A DNA stretch of 64,000 nucleotides from Bradyrhizobium tropiciagri (GTDB lineage Bacteria > Pseudomonadota > Alphaproteobacteria > Rhizobiales > Xanthobacteraceae). Under the pieces are notes generated by a model, which had not been told where the DNA came from, made no database searches, and saw nothing but the letters and a program-made list of their open reading frames with translations. The stretch's first letter is position 1, and each line of letters opens with the position of its first letter. Shown here one piece after another: positions 17,464 to 26,304 of the stretch. The position numbers and the translations under genes are program-made. The stretch covers positions 434,001 through 498,000 of the forward strand of contig NZ_JAFCKF010000005.1 in NCBI RefSeq assembly GCF_018130545.1, in the 5' to 3' direction.

Positions 17464-18393
17464 TCAATAGCCGCGCGCGCGGTCGATTGCATGCGGGGGT
17501 CGCCGTCCGGCGCGGATCGCGTCTGCCGTCGTGGCAAGCGTGGTCGCGACGGCGCTGATGCTGACGTCGCTGGCGTCATGCGGCGTGATGGCGATCCGCG
17601 GATGATGCCAGAACGGATGCGCCTTGGGCAATGGCTCGGTCGCGAAGACGTCGAGCGCAGCTCCTGACAGCTGACCGCTGTCGAGCGCTGCGAGCAGATC
17701 GGTCTCCACCAGATGCTCGCCGCGGCCAACCTGGATCAGATAGCCGCCGCGACGCATCCGGCCGAACAGATCGCCATTGAGGATGTTGCGCGTCTCCGGT
17801 GTCAGCGGCAGCAGATTGACCAGCACCTCGGTCTCGCTGAGCATCGCGGCAAGACCGGCGGGCCCGTGAAAGCTCCGGCTCGCCGATGAAATCGCCTTGG
17901 CGGTCCGACTCCAGGACATCACGGGAAAGCCGAGATGGGCGAGGTCGACGGCGACGCGCCGGCCGATCTCGCCATTGCCGAGGATGCCGACCGGAACATC
18001 CTGCGCGCGCCGCTGCGCGCCGCGTTGCCAAATCCGGTCGCGCTGCTGGGCGCTGAAGGCGGCAAAGCCGCGCTGATGTCCGATTGCTTGCCAGGCGATG
18101 AAGCCCGACATCATCTGCCCCTGTCCGGGATCGACCACGCGCACCACGTCGACACTGGGTGGCAGGCTCGGGCAGGCCATGATGTTGTCGACGCCGGCGG
18201 CGATCGAGCACACCGCCTGCAGATCGGGATAGCGCTGGAACGCGTCGTCGGGCGGATGCCAGGCCAAAGCGAGACGGACATCCGCGGCACCGCCGGCATG
18301 ATCGACCACCTCGACATGCGGCGCAATGCGCGCCAGCTCCGCGCCGAAATAGTTGCGCAGATCGAGGCTGCTGCTGATCAGGGCACAACGCAT
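17464..18393 (-). CDS. D-2-hydroxyacid dehydrogenase (GhrA-like glyoxylate/hydroxypyruvate reductase)
   Basis: This 309-residue NAD(P)-dependent dehydrogenase of the D-isomer family has the nucleotide motif GILGNGEIGRRVAVD (about residues 135-150). The catalytic Arg lies in VGRGEHLVE, Glu in FATEPLPKAHPFW and His in ITPHDASD. The short N-terminal domain and WHHPRIAITPHDA ending resemble GhrA. It reduces a 2-oxo acid or oxidises the hydroxy acid. It sits 3 bases after the ABC ATPase and 22 bases before the kinase. In this operon it may clean up a glyoxylate- or hydroxypyruvate-like product. Confidence 0.87.
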   Translation of the reverse strand: MRCALISSSLDLRNYFGAELARIAPHVEVVDHAGGAADVRLALAWHPPDDAFQRYPDLQAVCSIAAGVDNIMACPSLPPSVDVVRVVDPGQGQMMSGFIAWQAIGHQRGFAAFSAQQRDRIWQRGAQRRAQDVPVGILGNGEIGRRVAVDLAHLGFPVMSWSRTAKAISSASRSFHGPAGLAAMLSETEVLVNLLPLTPETRNILNGDLFGRMRRGGYLIQVGRGEHLVETDLLAALDSGQLSGAALDVFATEPLPKAHPFWHHPRIAITPHDASDVSISAVATTLATTADAIRAGRRPPHAIDRARGY

Positions 18394-18396
18394 GGC

Positions 18397-20016
18397 TCAG
18401 GCCGCACGCGATGAGGAGATCTGCCCGGGCACCGCGGCGAGCAGCTCGCGGGTGTACGGATGCTCGGGGGCCGCGAACAGCGCCGCCGTCGGCTTCAGCT
18501 CGACGATCGCGCCGCGTTGCATCACCGCGATCCGGTCGCAGATTTGCGCCGCCACCCGCAGATCGTGGGTGATGAACAGCATCGACAGGCCGAGCCGCGC
18601 CTTGAGGTCTTCCAGCAAATTCAGCACCTGCGCCTGCACCGACACATCGAGCGCCGAGACGGCTTCGTCGGCGACGATGATTTCCGGCTCGAGCGCAAGC
18701 GCGCGGGCGATGCCGATGCGCTGGCGCTGGCCGCCGGAGAACTCGTGCGGATAGCGTTCCATCGCGCTGGCATTGAGACCGACCAGGCCGAGCAGATCAG
18801 CGGCACGCTGACGTGCGACCGCGGGATCGGTGCCGTGGGCGATCGGTCCGTCGGCGATGATGCTGCCGACCTTGCGGCGCGGGTTGAGCGAGGCGAACGG
18901 ATCCTGGAAGATCATCTGGATACGGCTGCGCTCCCTGCGCAGCGCGCGGCCGGCGATGCGGGTGAAATCGGTGTCGCCGAGACGGACCGTGCCCTGATCC
19001 GGTTCGATCAGGCGCATCACGAGGCGAGCGACCGATGACTTGCCGGAGCCGGATTCACCGACCAGGCCGACGGTCTCGCCTTGCAGGATATCGAAATTGA
19101 CTTCGTTCGCGGCGCGCACCCGCCGCTCCGGCTGGAACCAGCCGCCGCCACTGACATAGGTCTTGTCGAGACCGACCACCTCGACCGCCTTGGCGCGATC
19201 CGCAAGCGGCGCACGCGGTGGCGGCTGCATCGAGGGCACCGCCGCGAGCAGCGCGCGGGTGTAGGCATGTTGCGGACGCCGCAACACGTCGTCGGCCGCG
19301 CCCTGTTCGACCACCTTGCCGTGCTGGAGCACGACGACGCGGTCGGCGATATCGGAGACGACGCCGAAATCGTGGGTGATGAACATGACCGCCATGTTGC
19401 GGCGGCGCTGCAAGTCGCGGATCAGCTCGAGGATCTGCGCCTGCGTGGTGACATCGAGCGCGGTGGTCGGTTCGTCCGCCACCAGCACCGCCGGCTCCAG
19501 CGCCAGCGCCATCGCGATCATCGCGCGCTGGCGTTGACCGCCGGACAGCTGATGCGGATACGCGCGCGCTGAACGCTCGGGCTCGGGCAGGCCGACCTCG
19601 CGCAGCAGCTGCAACGCCTTCTGCTTGCGTTGCCGCGGTGTCAGCAGATCGTGCGCCTCGAACATCTCGGCGATCTGGTCGCCGATCCGCATCAGGGGAT
19701 TGAGCGCCGTCATCGGCTCCTGGAACACCATCGCGATATGGCGCCCGCGCAGCGCAAGCCAACCGGTATCGTCGAGGGTGAGCAGGTTCCGGCCGTCATA
19801 CGCGATCTCGCCGGCCTCGCGGCTGATGGTGTCCGGCAACAGTCCCAGCAGCGCGTGCGCGCACATCGACTTGCCGGAGCCGGACTCGCCGACCACGCAG
19901 AGGATCTTGCCGGGCACGAGATCGAAGGAGACGCCGTCGACCGCGTAGGGGCGGTCGGAGCCCGGCGGCAGCGCGAGCTTCAAATTCTTGATCGAAACGA
20001 CGGGTGCGGCCGACAT
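18397..20016 (-). CDS. Peptide/nickel-type ABC transporter, fused double ATPase
   Basis: This 539-residue protein contains two complete ABC ATPase domains. Domain 1 (about 5-255) has Walker [14 protein letters not shown], signature [15 protein letters not shown] and Walker [13 protein letters not shown]. Domain 2 (about 280-535) has [28 protein letters not shown] and [12 protein letters not shown]. It replaces the separate DppD and DppF subunits, as in GsiA-type transporters. An AAGGAAGGG Shine-Dalgarno precedes ATG 20016. It lies 3 bases after the permease gene and powers import through the two permeases encoded upstream. Confidence 0.93.
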   Translation of the reverse strand: MSAAPVVSIKNLKLALPPGSDRPYAVDGVSFDLVPGKILCVVGESGSGKSMCAHALLGLLPDTISREAGEIAYDGRNLLTLDDTGWLALRGRHIAMVFQEPMTALNPLMRIGDQIAEMFEAHDLLTPRQRKQKALQLLREVGLPEPERSARAYPHQLSGGQRQRAMIAMALALEPAVLVADEPTTALDVTTQAQILELIRDLQRRRNMAVMFITHDFGVVSDIADRVVVLQHGKVVEQGAADDVLRRPQHAYTRALLAAVPSMQPPPRAPLADRAKAVEVVGLDKTYVSGGGWFQPERRVRAANEVNFDILQGETVGLVGESGSGKSSVARLVMRLIEPDQGTVRLGDTDFTRIAGRALRRERSRIQMIFQDPFASLNPRRKVGSIIADGPIAHGTDPAVARQRAADLLGLVGLNASAMERYPHEFSGGQRQRIGIARALALEPEIIVADEAVSALDVSVQAQVLNLLEDLKARLGLSMLFITHDLRVAAQICDRIAVMQRGAIVELKPTAALFAAPEHPYTRELLAAVPGQISSSRAA

Positions 20017-20019
20017 GCG

Positions 20020-20859
20020 TCAACGCCCTTCCTTGTTGAGGCGCGGATTGAACGCGTCGTTGAGCCCTTCGCCGATCAGGTTCAGCGCCAGCACCGAGAG
20101 CAGGATCGCGATGCCGGGGAATAGCGTGATCCACCAGGCCTGCCGGATCACGGTGCGGCCGGCGCCGACCATGTAGCCCCAGGACATCAGATTGGGATCG
20201 CCGAGGCCGAGAAAGGAGAGCGAGGATTCCAGCAGGATCGCGGTCGCGACCATCAGCGAGGCCAGCACGATGACGGGCGACAGGGCGTTGGGCAGGATCT
20301 CGCGCCAGATGATCCAGCTGTGGCTCTGTCCGGTGACTACAGCGGCCTGGACATATTCGCGCGTCCGCAGTGACAGCACCTCGCCGCGAACCAGACGGGC
20401 GACCGGCGGCCAGCTCACGATCGCGATTGCCAGCACGATCGAGACGATCGAGGGCTGCAGGATCGCGACCAGCACGATGGCGAGCGCGAAGCTCGGCACG
20501 GTCTGGAAGAATTCGGTGAAGCGCATCAGGGCGTCTCCGATCTTGCCGCCGAAATAGCCGGCGAGGGCACCGACGGGAATTCCGACCGCGAGCGCGGCCA
20601 TGGTGGAGACCAGGCCGACCAGCAGCGAGACGCGAGCGCCGTAGATGATCCCGGCGAGCACGTCGCGGCCGAGTGCATCGGTGCCGAGCGGCAGGCCGGG
20701 CACCGTGAACGGCGGCAGGAACGGCCGCTGCACCATGCGCCAGGGCGAAGTCGGAAACAGCAGCGGGCCGAAGATGGCGATCGCGATCGCAAGCAGCAGG
20801 ATCGTCAGGCCGATCACGCCGCCGGGGTTGCGCAGCATGGTGCGCCAGAACTTGCTCAT
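20020..20859 (-). CDS. Peptide-type ABC transporter permease (DppC-like)
   Basis: This 279-residue inner-membrane permease has about six membrane segments. The cytoplasmic coupling loop is GEVLSLRTREYVQAAVVTGQ, with an N-terminal DppC-type domain (DALGRDVLAGIIYGARVSLLVG). I use ATG 20859, which overlaps the stop of the DppB-like gene by four bases (ATGA); a longer reading would run into that gene. It forms the heterodimeric channel with the DppB-like subunit. Confidence 0.92.
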   Translation of the reverse strand: MSKFWRTMLRNPGGVIGLTILLLAIAIAIFGPLLFPTSPWRMVQRPFLPPFTVPGLPLGTDALGRDVLAGIIYGARVSLLVGLVSTMAALAVGIPVGALAGYFGGKIGDALMRFTEFFQTVPSFALAIVLVAILQPSIVSIVLAIAIVSWPPVARLVRGEVLSLRTREYVQAAVVTGQSHSWIIWREILPNALSPVIVLASLMVATAILLESSLSFLGLGDPNLMSWGYMVGAGRTVIRQAWWITLFPGIAILLSVLALNLIGEGLNDAFNPRLNKEGR

Positions 20860-21827
20860 GAGGCGAACTCGATGCGGGGATCGACCGCCCGGTAGATCAG
20901 GTCGGTGATCAGGTTGAAGGCGAGCACCATCGCCGAGCACACCACGAAGACGCCGAGCAGCAGATTGTAGTCACGCTGCAGCAGCGCTTCGTACATCAGC
21001 CGGCCGATGCCGGGCCAGGCGAACACGGTCTCCGTAAGCACGGCGCCGCCGACCAGCGTCCCGGCCTGCAGGCCCGCCAGCGTCACCACCGGCAGCAGCG
21101 CGTTGCGCAGCACATGGCGGCGCTGGATCACGGCGTCGCGCAGGCCCTTGGCGCGTGCGGTCTTGACGAAGTCATGCCGCTTCACCTCCAGCATCGAGGC
21201 GCGGGTCATGCGGGCATAGGTGGCCATGAAGAACAGGCCCATCGTCGTCGCCGGCAAGATCAGATGGGCGCCGACGTCGAGCACATGGGCGAAGCCGGTG
21301 TAGTTGGCGCCGACGGTCTCGTAACCGAAGCTCGGCAGCCATTCCATCGAGACCGAAAACAGCAGGATCGCCATCAGCGCCACCCAGAATAGCGGCGTGG
21401 CGTAGAAGATCAGCGCCAGTATCGTGATCGCGGTATCGGCCCAGGTGCCGGCAAAGCGTGCGGCCAATGTTCCGAACAGAACCCCGAGCAGCAACGAGAT
21501 CACGAAGGCCGTGACGGTCAGCAGCAGCGTCGCCGGCAGCCGCTCGGCGATCAGCTGGGCCACCGGCATCTGCTGGCGGAACGAGAAGCCGAGGTCGAGC
21601 GTCGCGATGCCCTTGACGTAGCGGTAGAGTTGGACCGGCAGCGGCTGGTCGAGCCCGAACTTCTCGCGCAATTGGGTGACGAAGATCTGGTCGCTGGCGC
21701 CGGCCTCGCCCGCCATCACGATCGCCGGGTCGCCCGGCGCCATACGGATCAGCATGAAGTTGAAGACCACGATCGCGAGCAGCACGACGACGGCCTTGGC
21801 AAGTCGCTGGGCAATGAAAGAGAGCAT
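20856..21827 (-). CDS. Peptide-type ABC transporter permease (DppB-like)
   Basis: This 323-residue permease has six membrane segments. It shows the DppB hallmarks RMAPGDPAIVMAGE near the N-terminus, the coupling motif TRASMLEVKRHDFVKTARAKG, and ETVFAWPGIGRLMYEALLQRD. I place the start at ATG 21827 (MLSFIAQRLAK), the normal N-terminus of DppB proteins; a longer upstream frame has no plausible homology. It is 71 bases after the solute-binding protein gene and overlaps the DppC-like gene by four bases. Confidence 0.92.
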   Translation of the reverse strand: MLSFIAQRLAKAVVVLLAIVVFNFMLIRMAPGDPAIVMAGEAGASDQIFVTQLREKFGLDQPLPVQLYRYVKGIATLDLGFSFRQQMPVAQLIAERLPATLLLTVTAFVISLLLGVLFGTLAARFAGTWADTAITILALIFYATPLFWVALMAILLFSVSMEWLPSFGYETVGANYTGFAHVLDVGAHLILPATTMGLFFMATYARMTRASMLEVKRHDFVKTARAKGLRDAVIQRRHVLRNALLPVVTLAGLQAGTLVGGAVLTETVFAWPGIGRLMYEALLQRDYNLLLGVFVVCSAMVLAFNLITDLIYRAVDPRIEFAS

Positions 21828-21898
21828 GGGTGACGTCGTTGCGTTCGAGGAAACGGCAGAAGCCGCGGCGCTGGACGGCGCCGCGCCGGGAAGCGTCG

Positions 21899-23449
21899 TT
21901 ACTTGTCGAGCCAGGCGTCGCGGAAGCCGTCGTTGACGCCGATCGCGGTCGTGACGAGGTTCTTGACGGTGCACCGGGTAATGGTCGGGAACTGGAGCTC
22001 GAGCTGCCAGGCCACCGGCACGTCGTCGGTCAGGATCTTCTGCGCCTTGAGATAGATGTCCTGGCGCTTGGAGTCGGGGAAGGCGGTGGCGCCGTCGGCG
22101 AACAGCTGGTCGATCTCGGGGTTGGAATAGCCCTCGACATTGTTGAACGGCGAACCCTTGGAGATCTGGCTCGAGATGTAGTTGCGGCCGACGCCGAGCG
22201 CGGGATCGCCATACTGATAGAGATAGGTGAACGCGATGTCGTAGTCCCAGTCGGCCACCTTCTGGTTCCAACCGGGCACGTCGGTTGCGATCATCTCGAC
22301 ATTGATGCCGACGTCCTGCAGGTTCTGCTTCACGGCTTCGGCCCAGCGCTGCCAGGTTTCGCCATAGGGCAGCGGCAGCAGGCGGACCTTCTCGCCTTTG
22401 TAGCCAGCCTCCTTCAGCAGCGCCTTGGCCTTGGCCGGGTCGTAATCATAGGTGGTCACCTTGTCGGTGTAGTATTTGATCGTGGAGGCCGACGGGCCGG
22501 TCGCGACCTTGGCGAGGCCGTTCCAGATCACGTCCTTGGCGAAGTTGCGATCGATCGCATACATCAGCGCCTGGCGGAATTTCTTGTTCGCGGTCGGGCC
22601 CTGCCGGTTGTTGAGCCACAGCCAGGAGTGCGGGCTGAAGAATTCCCAGCCGGCGCCGGTGACGCAGACATTCTTCAGCTTCGTCAGCCGCGGCACGTCG
22701 AAATTCTCGACCGAGCCGCCGGGCAGCACGTCGACCTTGCCGGTCTCGAACGCCACCGCGCGCGCGGCGGCATCAGGGATCACGTGCCAGTAGATCTCGT
22801 CGAGATGGGGCAGGCCCTTGATGTAGTAGTTCGGATTCTTGACCAGGCGGATGAACGAGCCCTTCTGCCATTCCTTGAACATGAAGGGGCCGGTGCCGAT
22901 TGGCGTGTTGTTCGCCGGATTGGTCTTGTAGTCGGTGCCTTCGTAGATGTGCTTGGGGATCATCGGCAGCGAGCCGACCTCGAAGATACCGAGGAACGGG
23001 CCGAACGGCTGCTTCAGCGTGAACACCACCGTGTAATCGTCCGGTGTCTCGACCTTGTCGAGCTGGGCGAGGTTGCCGCGGGCGCGGGGATGGGTCTGCT
23101 TGAGGAAATCGATCGAGAACGCGACGTCGGCCGAGGTGAACGGCTTGTTGTCGTGCCAGGTGACGCCCTTGCGCAGCTTGAACGTATAGATCTTGCCGTC
23201 TTCGCTGACGCTCCAGCTTTCGGCGAGGCCGGGCAGCGGCTCGAGCTTCGGGGAGTAGCGCAGCAGGCCTTCATAGATGTTGCCGGCGACCATCTGCGTG
23301 GGGCCGTTCTGCACCAGGCCGACCATCAGGCCCGGCGGCTCCGGCTGGATCACCGCGTTGATCACGCCGCCCGATTTCGGTTCCTCGGCAAATGTCGCGG
23401 TGCTTAGGGCACTCGCCACCAAAAGACTCAACAGAACTCGCTTCAACAT
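21899..23449 (-). CDS. Periplasmic solute-binding protein, peptide/nickel type (SBP family 5)
   Basis: This 516-residue protein has a clear Sec signal (MLKRVLLSLLVASALSTATFA, cleavage about 21/22). The family-5 core follows, with LAESWSVSEDGKIYTFKLRKGVTWHD (about 77-102) and NTPIGTGPFMFKEWQKG. Such proteins capture oligopeptides, amino sugars, opines or other amino compounds and deliver them to DppBC-type permeases. The ligand cannot be named. It follows the class II aldolase gene by 27 bases. As the most strongly needed product it is placed near the start of the operon. Confidence 0.92.
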   Translation of the reverse strand: MLKRVLLSLLVASALSTATFAEEPKSGGVINAVIQPEPPGLMVGLVQNGPTQMVAGNIYEGLLRYSPKLEPLPGLAESWSVSEDGKIYTFKLRKGVTWHDNKPFTSADVAFSIDFLKQTHPRARGNLAQLDKVETPDDYTVVFTLKQPFGPFLGIFEVGSLPMIPKHIYEGTDYKTNPANNTPIGTGPFMFKEWQKGSFIRLVKNPNYYIKGLPHLDEIYWHVIPDAAARAVAFETGKVDVLPGGSVENFDVPRLTKLKNVCVTGAGWEFFSPHSWLWLNNRQGPTANKKFRQALMYAIDRNFAKDVIWNGLAKVATGPSASTIKYYTDKVTTYDYDPAKAKALLKEAGYKGEKVRLLPLPYGETWQRWAEAVKQNLQDVGINVEMIATDVPGWNQKVADWDYDIAFTYLYQYGDPALGVGRNYISSQISKGSPFNNVEGYSNPEIDQLFADGATAFPDSKRQDIYLKAQKILTDDVPVAWQLELQFPTITRCTVKNLVTTAIGVNDGFRDAWLDK

Positions 23450-23476
23450 GTTCAGGCTCTCTTGTTCGAAAACGCT

Positions 23477-24250
23477 CTAGTTGACGAAATCCGGATCGGT
23501 GCGCGCGAGCATGCGCTTGAAGGCCGCCCACTCGGTGTCGGGCACGCCGTGGGTCTCGATGCTGTCGTAGAAGGTTGCGTATTGACCGGCGGTCTTGTGC
23601 GCGACCGCGTCCGATAGCGGCGCGATCTCGGCGCCGGCGGACTGGATCGCAAGCTGCGCACGGCACGAGCGCTCCAGATTGTGCATCAGCTTGAAGGCTT
23701 CGGAGACCGAGCGGCCGCAAGTCAGCATGCCGTGATTGCGCAGCACCATCACGAACTTGTCGCCGAGGTCGGCGACCAGGCGCTCGCGTTCGTCGAGATC
23801 GAGCGCGATGCCTTCGTAGTCGTGATAGGCGAGGCAGCCGGTGAACTGCATCGACCATTGATTGAGCGGCAGCAGGCCCTGCTTCTGGCAGGATACCGCG
23901 ACGCCGGCCACCGTGTGGGTGTGCAGCACGCAGGCGACGTCCGGCCGTGCCGCATGCACCGCGCTGTGGATGGTGAAGCCGGCCGGATTGATGCCGAGCC
24001 CGAGCGGATCGTCGATCACGACGCCGTCGAGATCGACGGTGACGAGATTCGACGCCGTCACCTCCTCGAAGCGCATGCCGTAGGGATTGATCAGGAAGCG
24101 GTCATGGCTGCCGGGCAGCCGCACCGAGATGTGGGTGTAGATGCTGTCATCGAGCCCGAGCCGGTGGATCAGCCGGTAGGCCGCGGCGAGGTCGATGCGG
24201 AATTGCTGGTTCTGGTCCTTCACGGCGTCGGGCCGCACATGCGTCGTCAT
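23477..24250 (-). CDS. Class II aldolase/adducin family protein
   Basis: This 257-residue protein of the class II aldolase/adducin fold has metal-binding histidines in VLHTHTVAGVAV (HTH, about 110-112) and in LRNHGMLTCG (about 171), and the phosphate-loop-like region THISVRLPG. Unlike fuculose-phosphate aldolase the N-terminal phosphate motif is weak, so an unphosphorylated substrate or a decarboxylase-type reaction is possible. It is the first gene of the minus-strand operon that continues to 15101. It is transcribed away from the GntR regulator across a 148-base gap holding two operators. Confidence 0.83.
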   Translation of the reverse strand: MTTHVRPDAVKDQNQQFRIDLAAAYRLIHRLGLDDSIYTHISVRLPGSHDRFLINPYGMRFEEVTASNLVTVDLDGVVIDDPLGLGINPAGFTIHSAVHAARPDVACVLHTHTVAGVAVSCQKQGLLPLNQWSMQFTGCLAYHDYEGIALDLDERERLVADLGDKFVMVLRNHGMLTCGRSVSEAFKLMHNLERSCRAQLAIQSAGAEIAPLSDAVAHKTAGQYATFYDSIETHGVPDTEWAAFKRMLARTDPDFVN

Positions 24251-24307
24251 CGTTGCTGCTAGTCCCTGTCCGCGGGCCGTTTTTGTTGCGTTGCAATGCC
24301 CGCTTCG

Positions 24308-24321
24308 CTAAACTGTCGACA
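24308..24321. promoter_or_regulatory. Operator copy 1 for the FCD/GntR regulator
   Basis: CTAAACTGTCGACA, with the palindromic core TGTCGACA at 24314-24321, lies in the divergent gap between the aldolase operon and the GntR gene. An identical 14-mer recurs 33 bases away. FCD-type GntR proteins bind short palindromes of this kind. Confidence 0.6.
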
Positions 24322-24340
24322 ATCTAAGAATTGATCAAGT

Positions 24341-24354
24341 CTAAACTGTCGACA
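24341..24354. promoter_or_regulatory. Operator copy 2 for the FCD/GntR regulator
   Basis: This is the second exact copy of CTAAACTGTCGACA. Here the core extends to the 10-bp palindrome CTGTCGACAG (24346-24355). The 33-base centre-to-centre spacing is close to three helical turns, so two regulator dimers would bind on the same face of the DNA. It lies 45 bases before the GntR start. Confidence 0.6.
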
Positions 24355-24375
24355 GTCGGCGATTAAATAATGTAC

Positions 24376-24395
24376 AAGGGTCGAAACGGACCCTT
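24376..24395 (+). other. Hairpin covering the ribosome site of the GntR gene
   Basis: AAGGGTC (24376-24382) and GACCCTT (24389-24395) form a perfect 7-bp stem with a 6-base loop, ending 3 bases before the GntR start codon. The left arm contains the only Shine-Dalgarno-like AAGGG. The structure could limit translation of the regulator. Confidence 0.4.
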
Positions 24396-24398
24396 TTG

Positions 24399-25103
24399 AT
24401 GCGCACGATTTCCCCTCCGGTCGGCTTGCCGGCCCTCAACGAGACCGACCTTGTCGGCCAGGTCGCCCGGCGTCTGACCGAAGCCATCGTGCAGGGGCGG
24501 CTGCCGCCGGGATCAAAGGTGGTCGAAGCCGGAATCGCGCGCGAGCTGGGGGTGAGCCGGGCGCCGGTGCGCGAGGCGGCGCGGCTGCTTGAGCAGCAGG
24601 GCTTGCTGGTCGCCAATCCGCGCCGCGGCTTCTTCGTCCGGCAGTTTGCCGCTGATGATATCGACGAGATCTACGACCTGCGTCTGTGCGTGGAGCGTCA
24701 TGCCGCGGTGCTCGCCGCGCGCAACCTGACGCCGGAGACGCGCGACAAGCTGCGCCGGCAGATCGATGTGCTGTACGAGATGGCCGATCTCGACGATCCG
24801 GCGCGGCAGGTCGAGGAGGATTACCGCTTCCATCGCCTGATCTGCGAGATCGCCGGCAACCGGCGGATGCTGCGGCTGTTCGACGATCTCGCCTCCGAGC
24901 TGCGCATGGTGATCGGCCTGATCGGCCGCCTCTATGACGATCCGCATGAGATCGCGCGCACGCATGAGCCGGTGCTTGCCGCGATCGAGGCCGGTCACCC
25001 CGAGCGCATCGTCGCTCATATCGATTACCACCTCGGTCACGCCTGGCGCGAAGTCGGGCGGCTGGTGCGCGAGATTCCGCCTTGGCCGGCGGCGGCGAAA
25101 TAG
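24399..25103 (+). CDS. GntR-family regulator, FCD subfamily
   Basis: This 234-residue regulator has an N-terminal winged helix (residues about 15-80, LPPGSKVVEAGIARELGVSR then PVREAARLLEQQGLL) and an all-helical FCD ligand domain. The metal-binding histidines of that domain are in DYRFHRLICE, ARTHEPVLAAI and IVAHIDYHLGHA. FCD regulators repress divergent catabolic operons and respond to organic acids or amino acid derivatives. I start at ATG 24399; a TTG three bases earlier is possible. The palindromes at 24308-24354 are its likely operators, and the deacetylase 46 bases downstream is probably co-transcribed. Confidence 0.9.
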   Translation: MRTISPPVGLPALNETDLVGQVARRLTEAIVQGRLPPGSKVVEAGIARELGVSRAPVREAARLLEQQGLLVANPRRGFFVRQFAADDIDEIYDLRLCVERHAAVLAARNLTPETRDKLRRQIDVLYEMADLDDPARQVEEDYRFHRLICEIAGNRRMLRLFDDLASELRMVIGLIGRLYDDPHEIARTHEPVLAAIEAGHPERIVAHIDYHLGHAWREVGRLVREIPPWPAAAK

Positions 25104-25149
25104 CCGCGCGATCTTGCGATCTTTCTGATTCATCCAACAGGAGTGTCCC

Positions 25150-26175
25150 GTGAAGGCCGTCTACAGTGATCTGCACCGCAGCCATGATCCGCAGTTCTTC
25201 CTGGTCCGCGGCGTGGTCCAGCGCACCACCGAGCAGCCCGAGCGCGCCGATCGCCTGCTGGCAGGCCTGAAGGCCGGCAAGCACACGCTGATCGAGCCGA
25301 CCAAATTCGGGCAGGGGCCGCGGGCGCGCGTGCACAGTCCGGAATATCTCAGCTTTCTCGCCGACGCCTGGGATGCGTGGACCGCGCTTGGCGATGCCGG
25401 GCCGGAGATGATCGCGAACATCCATCCGGTGCGCAACGCCGCTACCTATCCGACCCATATTGTCGGCAAGCTCGGCTGGCACACGGCGGATACCGCAGCG
25501 CCAATCGGCAAGGGCACCTGGGCCGGCGCCTGCGCCTCGAGCGATGTCGCGGTCACCGCCGCGCAGATGGTGCTCGATGGCGAGGATGCGGTTTATGCGC
25601 TGTGCCGTCCGCCCGGCCACCATGCCTATCGCGATATTGCCGGCGGTTTCTGCTTCCTCAACAACAGCGCGATCGCGGCCGAGCACCTGCGCCAGAAGCA
25701 TGAGCGGGTCGCGATCCTCGATGTCGACGTCCATCACGGCAACGGCACGCAGGGCATCTTCTACGAGCGGCCGGATGTGTTCACCGTGTCGATCCACGCC
25801 GATCCGTCGTTCTTCTATCCGTTCGTCTGGGGCTACGCCCATGAGCGCGGCGCCGGACCCGGCCTCGGCGCCAATTTCAACATCCCGCTGGCGAGAGGCA
25901 CCGGCGACGACGACTACATGAAGGCGCTGGCGGCAGCGGAGCGGGCGATCCGTTCCTTCGCGCCGACCGCGCTCGTGGTCGCGCTCGGTCTCGATGCTTC
26001 CGAGAAGGACCCGCTGGCCGGCCTCGCCGTCACCACCGACGGCTTCCGCCGGATCGGCGAGGGGCTGGCCCGGTTCGGCCTGCCGACGGTGCTGGTGCAG
26101 GAGGGCGGCTATCTCTCCGACATCCTCGGCGCCAATCTGACGGCGGTGCTCGGCGGCTTCGAGGCCGCGCGCTAG
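25150..26175 (+). CDS. Histone-deacetylase-fold amidohydrolase (acetylpolyamine amidohydrolase-like)
   Basis: This 341-residue arginase/deacetylase-fold enzyme has the general-base pair His157-His158 (RPPGHHAY), zinc ligands Asp193 and His195 (DVDVHHGNGT) and Asp282 (GLDASEKDP), and the transition-state Tyr321 (QEGGYLSD). Numbering and motifs match acetylpolyamine amidohydrolases closely. Those enzymes remove acetyl groups from N-acetylated polyamines and related amines. Its place behind the GntR gene, opposite the transporter-kinase-lyase operon, suggests it releases the free amine from an acylated substrate imported by that transporter. This last step is inference. Confidence 0.88.
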   Translation: MKAVYSDLHRSHDPQFFLVRGVVQRTTEQPERADRLLAGLKAGKHTLIEPTKFGQGPRARVHSPEYLSFLADAWDAWTALGDAGPEMIANIHPVRNAATYPTHIVGKLGWHTADTAAPIGKGTWAGACASSDVAVTAAQMVLDGEDAVYALCRPPGHHAYRDIAGGFCFLNNSAIAAEHLRQKHERVAILDVDVHHGNGTQGIFYERPDVFTVSIHADPSFFYPFVWGYAHERGAGPGLGANFNIPLARGTGDDDYMKALAAAERAIRSFAPTALVVALGLDASEKDPLAGLAVTTDGFRRIGEGLARFGLPTVLVQEGGYLSDILGANLTAVLGGFEAAR

Positions 26176-26304
26176 CGGCTTGCAGGAACCGGCCAATCCG
26201 CTGGCCGGTCTCGCGAACAGACCTGGAGGAGTTAACGTAAGTGTTTGACTTCTCTGATATCCTGTTCTCAGCTACGGTGTAATGGGTCGATAATCGTTGC
26301 TGTA

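Noticed and set aside
21830-23407. 525-codon plus-strand open frame opposite the solute-binding protein gene
   Set aside because: Antisense shadow of a clear family-5 binding protein; composition is typical of reverse frames in GC-rich DNA.
25150-26175. True histone deacetylase role
   Set aside because: The fold is shared, but bacterial homologues with this motif spacing act on acetylated polyamines or other small amines.
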